This document shows, one piece after another, positions 29,753 to 32,735 of a DNA stretch of 32,735 nucleotides. The DNA lies in NCBI GenBank assembly GCA_027488845.1, contig JAIYBC010000043.1:1-32735 (forward strand), in the 5' to 3' direction. A model generated the notes under the pieces. The model did not search any database and was not told the DNA's origin. It saw only the letters and a list, made by a program, of their open reading frames with translations. How positions within the stretch are numbered: the stretch's first letter is position 1; each line of letters opens with the position of its first letter. This stretch comes from Verrucomicrobiales bacterium. GTDB taxonomy: Bacteria; Verrucomicrobiota; Verrucomicrobiia; Limisphaerales; UBA9464. A program made the translations under genes and the position numbers.

Positions 29753-29844
29753 GCTAACAAGACGCTTCAGCGAACCCGGCGGGAGCGTCGTCGTTGCAAT
29801 CCAAGCACTTCGAGCGCCGGGTCGCTGAGCTTCCGACGTTAGAC
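29753..29844 (+). repeat. attC site 1
   Basis: The site runs from GCTAACAAGACGCTTCAGCG through AACCCGGCGG, a terminal loop with GTTGCAATCC, and CGCCGGGTCGCTGAGC to GTTAGAC (29838-29844). The arms pair with one extra A in the left arm, the expected extrahelical base. Confidence 0.88.
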
Positions 29845-29855
29845 CACTTCACACT

Positions 29856-30173
29856 ATGCGCGCTCTTGAGTTCCTGCTGAACGGACGTACCATTTGCGTT
29901 GCTGCACCAGGTGGTGGCGGACTGGTTATGTCCAGCATCGTGTTGGCGGGCTCTGTAGATGCGCCAGACGGGGGCGAAGTGCGCTTTCGAGTTGGCGGTG
30001 TCCGCGACGACCAGCATCTCGAGTGGTTTCACCGCTCACTAGAACTCGGTGACAGAGTGGAGATTCGCATCATTGACGCACCTCAGTCAGATTCACCAGC
30101 GAGCATTGAGCCGATCACCGACGACCAACGTGAGCGCCTTCGCCTTGCATCCAATGAAAACGTGGCCTCCTGA
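29856..30173 (+). CDS. cassette gene 2: unrecognised soluble protein
   Basis: The 105-residue protein begins MRALEFLLNGRTICVAAPGG and is beta-rich (MSSIVLAGSVDAPDGGEVRF, then RVGGVRDDQHLEWFHRSLEL and GDRVEIRIIDA). It ends in a charged helix (DDQRERLRLASNENVAS). No family recognised. The ATG is 12 bases after the GTTAGAC of attC 1. Its stop is the TGA inside the shared 97-bp element, in the same frame as cassette gene 1. Confidence 0.7.
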   Translation: MRALEFLLNGRTICVAAPGGGGLVMSSIVLAGSVDAPDGGEVRFRVGGVRDDQHLEWFHRSLELGDRVEIRIIDAPQSDSPASIEPITDDQRERLRLASNENVAS

Positions 30174-30261
30174 GAAACTGGCTGCGCAAACCGTTGATAG
30201 TCAGCACTCGATGCCTTTCCTGTTTCTTGCGTCATTGCCCCTCGTCCGACGAGGTTGGTTC
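30165..30261 (+). repeat. cassette 3' element, copy 2
   Basis: This is the most diverged copy of the 97-bp segment: GGCTGCGCAAACC in place of GGCTTCATAAACC, CCTGTTTCTTGCG in place of CCAGTTTCTTACG. One arm of the GAAACTGG/CCAGTTTC stem therefore has a mismatch, while the CCTCG/CGAGG hairpin is intact. Confidence 0.85.
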
Positions 30262-30353
30262 GCTAACAAGGCGCTCCAGCGAACCCGGCGGGAGCGTTCT
30301 CGTTGCAATCCAGGCGTTTAGGTCGCCGGGTCGCTGAGCTATCTCCGTTAGAC
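30262..30353 (+). repeat. attC site 2
   Basis: The site starts GCTAACAAGGCGCTCCAGCG and continues with AACCCGGCGGG, a GTTGCAATCCAGGCG terminal loop and CGCCGGGTCGCTGAGC. It ends GTTAGAC at 30347-30353. Same arm structure and extra A as site 1. Confidence 0.88.
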
Positions 30354-30364
30354 CACCTAGCGTC

Positions 30365-30802
30365 ATGTCGGTCAGCACCACCATAGATACATCCAAGTCC
30401 CTCGCCGAGTTGACGGGCGTTGATTGGGGGCTCGCACCAGCCGATGCGGGGACGCTGGTGCGTGAGCGCCACGAGATACGTCGCACCCCGATTCGTGGTT
30501 TGCCACATGCCGCGATCGTTCGCTTCCTCGACATGGGCAGTGATGCAGACATTCTCGTGCCTGTCGCGTTGGAGCGGCTACGCGATGACCCAGACGCTGT
30601 GGGGTTGCTGTGCGCTGTTTTGCGTGCCGAGCATTTCGAGTGGCGTAGCCAGCCAGAGTTGGTGGCGGCGGTGCGTGACCGAGTTTACACAGTCACGTCC
30701 GAGATTGGACAGATTGCCAATGACCTTGAGAGGCTACAGTATGAGGCAGCAGTCTGGAGATGTTATGCTGAGTTTGAGCGAGGATTGTCGGTGGTCTCCT
30801 GA
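30365..30802 (+). CDS. cassette gene 3: CdiI-type immunity protein
   Basis: The 145-residue protein follows the pattern of the contact-dependent growth inhibition immunity family CdiI_2: SLAELTGVDWGLAPADAGTL (~12-31), VRERHEIRRTPIRGL, then ILVPVALERLRDDPDAVGLL and AVLRAEHFEWRSQPEL. Family members usually read S-L-x-x-L-x-x-x-D-W and L-V-P-L-A-L-E-R-L. The middle Q-x-I/G-LPYL part is altered here (FLDMGSDADILVP). It would neutralise a CdiA-type toxin by binding it in the cytoplasm. No toxin gene lies next to it, so it would act as an orphan immunity gene. Its stop is again the TGA of the shared 97-bp element. Confidence 0.75.
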   Translation: MSVSTTIDTSKSLAELTGVDWGLAPADAGTLVRERHEIRRTPIRGLPHAAIVRFLDMGSDADILVPVALERLRDDPDAVGLLCAVLRAEHFEWRSQPELVAAVRDRVYTVTSEIGQIANDLERLQYEAAVWRCYAEFERGLSVVS

Positions 30803-30890
30803 GAAACTGGCTTCATAAACCGTTGATAGTCAGCACTCGATGCCTTTCCAGTTTCTTACGTCATTGCCCCTCGTCCGACGAGGTTGGTTC
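30794..30890 (+). repeat. cassette 3' element, copy 3
   Basis: This copy starts GTCTCCTGA in place of GCCTCCTGA and is otherwise identical to copy 1 through the junction with attC. It supplies the stop codon of the CdiI-like gene. Confidence 0.85.
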
Positions 30891-30981
30891 GCTAACAAGG
30901 CGCTCCAGCGAACCCGGCGGGGCGTCGCGGTTGCAATCCAGGCGTTTGGGTCGCCGGGTCGCTGAGCTTTCTACGTTAGCC
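30891..30981 (+). repeat. attC site 3
   Basis: The site runs from GCTAACAAGGCGCTCCAGCG to GTTAGCC (30975-30981); here the two ends are exact complements over six bases (GCTAAC/GTTAGC). The terminal loop has lost one base relative to sites 1 and 2 (GGGGCGTCGCGGTTGCAATC). Confidence 0.88.
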
Positions 30982-30991
30982 AAACAAATCT

Positions 30992-31261
30992 ATGGCAGAA
31001 CTAAATCCACTCCAAAAAAAGCTAATCGAGGCACTTCAGGCCAAGAAAGTTAGTGCTCAATGTCCATGCTGCGGACAGAATAGTTGGGCGATTATCGACA
31101 AAGTTGTTTCGGTCCAAGTTACCGATGTCGACGGCCCCTACCGAATGCCCCCGCCATTTATTCCTTCAGGTGGACTTGTCTGCAATAATTGTGGATTCAT
31201 AAAGCTCCACGCCTTGGCTCCATTGCAGATTGACCCAAAAGAGAAAGGCGGGGCATCGTGA
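30992..31261 (+). CDS. cassette gene 4a: small zinc-ribbon protein
   Basis: The 89-residue protein begins MAELNPLQKKLIEALQAKKV. Two CxxC pairs, QCPCCGQNSW (~24-33) and LVCNNCGFIKLHAL (~67-80), would bind one zinc ion. The segment between them (VVSVQVTDVDGPYRMPPPFI) is strand-like. The ATG is 11 bases after attC 3. Its stop overlaps the GTG start of the next gene by four bases, so the two form a co-translated pair in one cassette. Confidence 0.75.
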   Translation: MAELNPLQKKLIEALQAKKVSAQCPCCGQNSWAIIDKVVSVQVTDVDGPYRMPPPFIPSGGLVCNNCGFIKLHALAPLQIDPKEKGGAS

Positions 31262-31617
31262 GCTCAGACATCAATTTTTCCTCCGGGGGAAGCTTTATTC
31301 ACTATGACCCAGAGCGAGTCGATTATTCTATCTCCGAGTCCGAATTGGAGCAGTTGCGCCAATGCGCAGACAATCTTTGGAAGGATTTTTGCTTAGCGTG
31401 CAGCGGAGTGGGTATTCCATGCCTTATCAATGCTATCAGTCTTGCGACAAAGGTTCAGCCTTTCGCTCCGTCATTGGAGTTTATTCTGAATCTCGTTGTA
31501 GCCTGCGTTGGCATTGCGCTCGGGATCGCGTTTGGCATCGCATGGTCTAGGTCGAAAAAAGGTTCAGGTCACATCATCGATCTGATCAAAGCCAAGCCAA
31601 AGATCAAAATCAAATGA
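31258..31617 (+). CDS. cassette gene 4b: membrane protein, partner of the zinc-ribbon gene
   Basis: The 119-residue protein starts at GTG 31258. A soluble acidic N-terminal part (~1-45, with DPERVDYSISESELEQLRQC) is followed by two hydrophobic helices (FCLACSGVGIPCLINAISLA and LEFILNLVVACVGIALGIAF). A basic tail ends it (RSKKGSGHIIDLIKAKPKIK). No family is recognised. Unlike the other cassettes, attC follows its stop by two bases and the 97-bp element is absent. Confidence 0.72.
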   Translation: MSSDINFSSGGSFIHYDPERVDYSISESELEQLRQCADNLWKDFCLACSGVGIPCLINAISLATKVQPFAPSLEFILNLVVACVGIALGIAFGIAWSRSKKGSGHIIDLIKAKPKIKIK

Positions 31618-31619
31618 AG

Positions 31620-31711
31620 GCTAACAAGGCGCTTCAGCGAACCCGGCGGGAGCGTCGTCGTTGCAATCCGGGCGTTTTGAGCGCCGGGTCGCTGAGCTTC
31701 CGACGTTAGGC
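31620..31711 (+). repeat. attC site 4
   Basis: The site runs from GCTAACAAGGCGCTTCAGCG to GTTAGGC (31705-31711). It is almost identical to site 1 (terminal loop GTCGTCGTTGCAATCC) yet lacks the 97-bp segment upstream, which shows that the segment and the attC are separable. Confidence 0.88.
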
Positions 31712-31724
31712 GGCAAGGCACACC

Positions 31725-32141
31725 ATGCCGACAGGAATAGGCAATCCAGTTCTAGGTTACCTCGGCTTCTGTGCCGTGAAGTTCGCCGGCTATTCGGTCG
31801 CAGCGCGATTGATCTCGGACAGTTACGGTGGTACGGACCGGAGTTGCCTAGTTGTGGGCGGTGTTCGCACGCTCATTGGCATGGCTGTAGGTGCGGCCTA
31901 CTATGCCGCTTGGCGTTTTATTCCCGGAGGTCAAGAGGCCGCCAGCCATGGCTACGTGGGTGGCCTTGTTCCTTTTCGTATTGTCGAGTGGTGGCTTCTG
32001 ATTTGGCTTTTTTATGACCGTCCACTTCAGCAGATTCCGAAGGGTTGGCGCACTGTTGGTTTAGCCACGGTGTGGTCATTCGTTCTCGACGTGCCAGCAC
32101 TCTTTGGATTCTTTGTCACCGGCGGGGTATGGATTTGTTGA
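31725..32141 (+). CDS. cassette gene 5: multi-pass membrane protein
   Basis: The 138-residue protein has several hydrophobic stretches: GNPVLGYLGFCAVKFAGYSV, VVGGVRTLIGMAVGAAYYAA, RIVEWWLLIWLFY and TVWSFVLDVPALFGFFVTGG. A Tyr/Gly-rich loop carries FIPGGQEAASHGYVGG. No family recognised. ATG 31725 follows attC 4 by 13 bases. The stop falls 14 bases before the 97-bp element, so this gene does not use the shared TGA. Confidence 0.7.
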   Translation: MPTGIGNPVLGYLGFCAVKFAGYSVAARLISDSYGGTDRSCLVVGGVRTLIGMAVGAAYYAAWRFIPGGQEAASHGYVGGLVPFRIVEWWLLIWLFYDRPLQQIPKGWRTVGLATVWSFVLDVPALFGFFVTGGVWIC

Positions 32142-32154
32142 CTATGCCACTAGG

Positions 32155-32251
32155 GCCTCCTGAGAAACTGGTTTCGTAAACCGTTGATAGTCAGCACTCG
32201 ATGCCTTTCCAGTTTCTTACGTCATTGCCCCTCGTCCGACGAGGTTGGTTC
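32155..32251 (+). repeat. cassette 3' element, copy 4
   Basis: This copy differs from copy 1 mainly at GGTTTCGTAAACC (for GGCTTCATAAACC). Both stem pairs are intact. Here no gene ends at its TGA. Confidence 0.85.
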
Positions 32252-32343
32252 GCTAACAAGGCGCTCCAGCGAACCCGGCGGGAGCGTTCTTGTTGCAATC
32301 CAGACACTTCGATCGCCGGGTCGCTGAGCCTTTTCCGTTCGAC
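32252..32343 (+). repeat. attC site 5, with altered core
   Basis: The site starts GCTAACAAGGCGCTCCAGCG, has the usual arms, and ends GTTCGAC (32337-32343). The fourth core base is C, not A/G, so the end deviates from GTTRRRY and the site may recombine poorly. Confidence 0.8.
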
Positions 32344-32352
32344 TTCATTTCG

Positions 32353-32595
32353 ATGACCAATTCGGATACTTGGTATCTTGCCCTTGGCACGTTGGTGCTA
32401 TTGTGCTGTTTTGGAGTTTATGTTCTGTACTGGGCGATCTCCGGTATGCGTAGAGGAGTCTTCTATTGCAGGCATGGCTGGTTTTACAGAGGCCATGACG
32501 GTTGGATGTTTTGGGCAGTAACGGTCACGGTTGCAGTCGGAGGTACAGGAATCATCGTGGGGACGATTTGGCTTGGCACAAAGGCACTAAGATGA
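32353..32595 (+). CDS. cassette gene 6: small two-helix membrane protein
   Basis: The 80-residue protein begins MTNSDTWYLALGTLVLLCCF with a first helix continuing into GVYVLYWAISG. A basic/aromatic loop (MRRGVFYCRHGWFYRGHDGW) and a second helix (MFWAVTVTVAVGGTGIIVGT) follow. No family is recognised. ATG 32353 lies nine bases after attC 5. Behind its stop only a decayed attC start (GAACAAGGGCGCTGCAGCG at ~32610) is seen; the remaining ~100 bases to the window end show no gene. Confidence 0.68.
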   Translation: MTNSDTWYLALGTLVLLCCFGVYVLYWAISGMRRGVFYCRHGWFYRGHDGWMFWAVTVTVAVGGTGIIVGTIWLGTKALR

Positions 32596-32735
32596 TCCTG
32601 TTATTGTCGAACAAGGGCGCTGCAGCGCCTATGAGGGTTGTCAACGGGAAGTGATGTGTCCGCCAGGTTGTGTTTGGATATGGTTTTGGACGCGCGGAGC
32701 GCAACGGAGTGGAGCGGAGTCGCGCGCGTGAGCGG

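Larger units (their letters stand above)
29258..32343 (+). mobile_element. integron-type gene cassette array (no integrase visible)
   Basis: Five consecutive units each consist of one or two small genes followed by a ~92-bp attC-like site. The sites start GCTAAC and end GTTAGAC, GTTAGAC, GTTAGCC, GTTAGGC and GTTCGAC. All share arms CAGCGAACCCGGCG and CGCCGGGTCGCTGA, which pair except for one extra A in the left arm. This extrahelical base and the R/L arm order define attC sites. Units are 509-730 bp long and all point the same way. The integrase gene and a clear attI are not in the window. A sixth gene follows the last site. Confidence 0.85.

Noticed and set aside
29702-30321. A ~36-codon frame (MPFQFLTSLPLVRRGWFANK...) repeated in each 97-bp module and running into attC
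   Set aside because: Differences between copies change amino acids (Gln to Leu, Thr to Ala) and the frame ends differently in each attC. It behaves like a by-product of the DNA repeat and not like a conserved peptide.
29656-32343. CRISPR array
   Set aside because: The repeats are ~190 bp with 300-500 bp gene-bearing gaps; this is a cassette array and there are no cas genes.
32596-32735. Sixth attC site after the last gene
   Set aside because: Only GAACAAGGGCGCTGCAGCG resembles the left end; no right arm or GTTRRRY end follows, so it is at most a decayed remnant.

Overview
The window reads as a GC-rich bacterial chromosome carrying a large integrated phage-derived element. The host is probably a member of the Verrucomicrobiota. 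This is an inference from the gene style, from octamer TTCAACCC runs and from a 'cggaccac / cactgatcactgac' type intergenic repeat that I associate with that phylum; no marker gene proves it.

Region 1 (1-6463) is ordinary chromosome: a possible gene fragment at the left edge, a class I aminotransferase (minus), a secreted coiled-coil/LysM protein followed by two small membrane-associated proteins, a non-coding stretch with two long palindromes and a candidate structured RNA ending in a terminator, a small lipoprotein, RarA, an S4-domain RNA-binding protein, and a tRNA-Val(CAC).

Region 2 (6464-12450) starts with a tyrosine recombinase directly downstream of the tRNA, which is therefore the likely attachment site. 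It continues into an AT-richer, mostly minus-strand cargo block: a DUF262-HNH nuclease of defence type, an unrecognised two-gene unit, another unrecognised gene, and a secreted Sel1-like protein. Two attC-like sites, one strongly similar to the right-hand sites and one degenerate, lie directly behind the unknown genes, so part of this block looks like integron cassettes in reverse orientation.

Region 3 (12450-29162) is a compact plus-strand phage early/middle module with many 4-base start/stop overlaps. It holds small regulators, an HTH protein fused to a secreted lytic-transglycosylase-like domain, RecT-type annealing protein, RecE-type exonuclease, RusA resolvase and SSB. It then has QueC with a TGT/DpdA-like base-exchange enzyme (a probable 7-deazaguanine DNA-modification pair), a replication initiator with an overlapping DnaC-type loader, a ParB-like protein with a methyltransferase-like partner, DUF932 and DUF5131 proteins, an AT-rich accessory gene with its own promoter, and both terminase subunits. 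The phage operon stops right after the large terminase: the next reading frame starts with an ATGA overlap but ends after 27 codons, and no portal, capsid or tail gene follows.

Region 4 (29258-32735) is a tandem array of small genes, each followed by a ~92-bp attC-like imperfect palindrome with GTTRRRY-type ends and an unpaired base in the L arm, as in integron gene cassettes. Four of the five clear sites carry an extra, nearly identical ~97-bp segment just upstream of attC, and three unrelated genes end at the same TGA inside it. Cargo includes a CdiI-like immunity protein, a zinc-ribbon/membrane protein pair and several small membrane proteins. No integron integrase is visible.

How it fits together: a prophage or prophage remnant at tRNA-Val encodes its own recombination, replication, DNA-modification and packaging start. 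Both its flanks have become places where cassette-type cargo of one attC family has accumulated.
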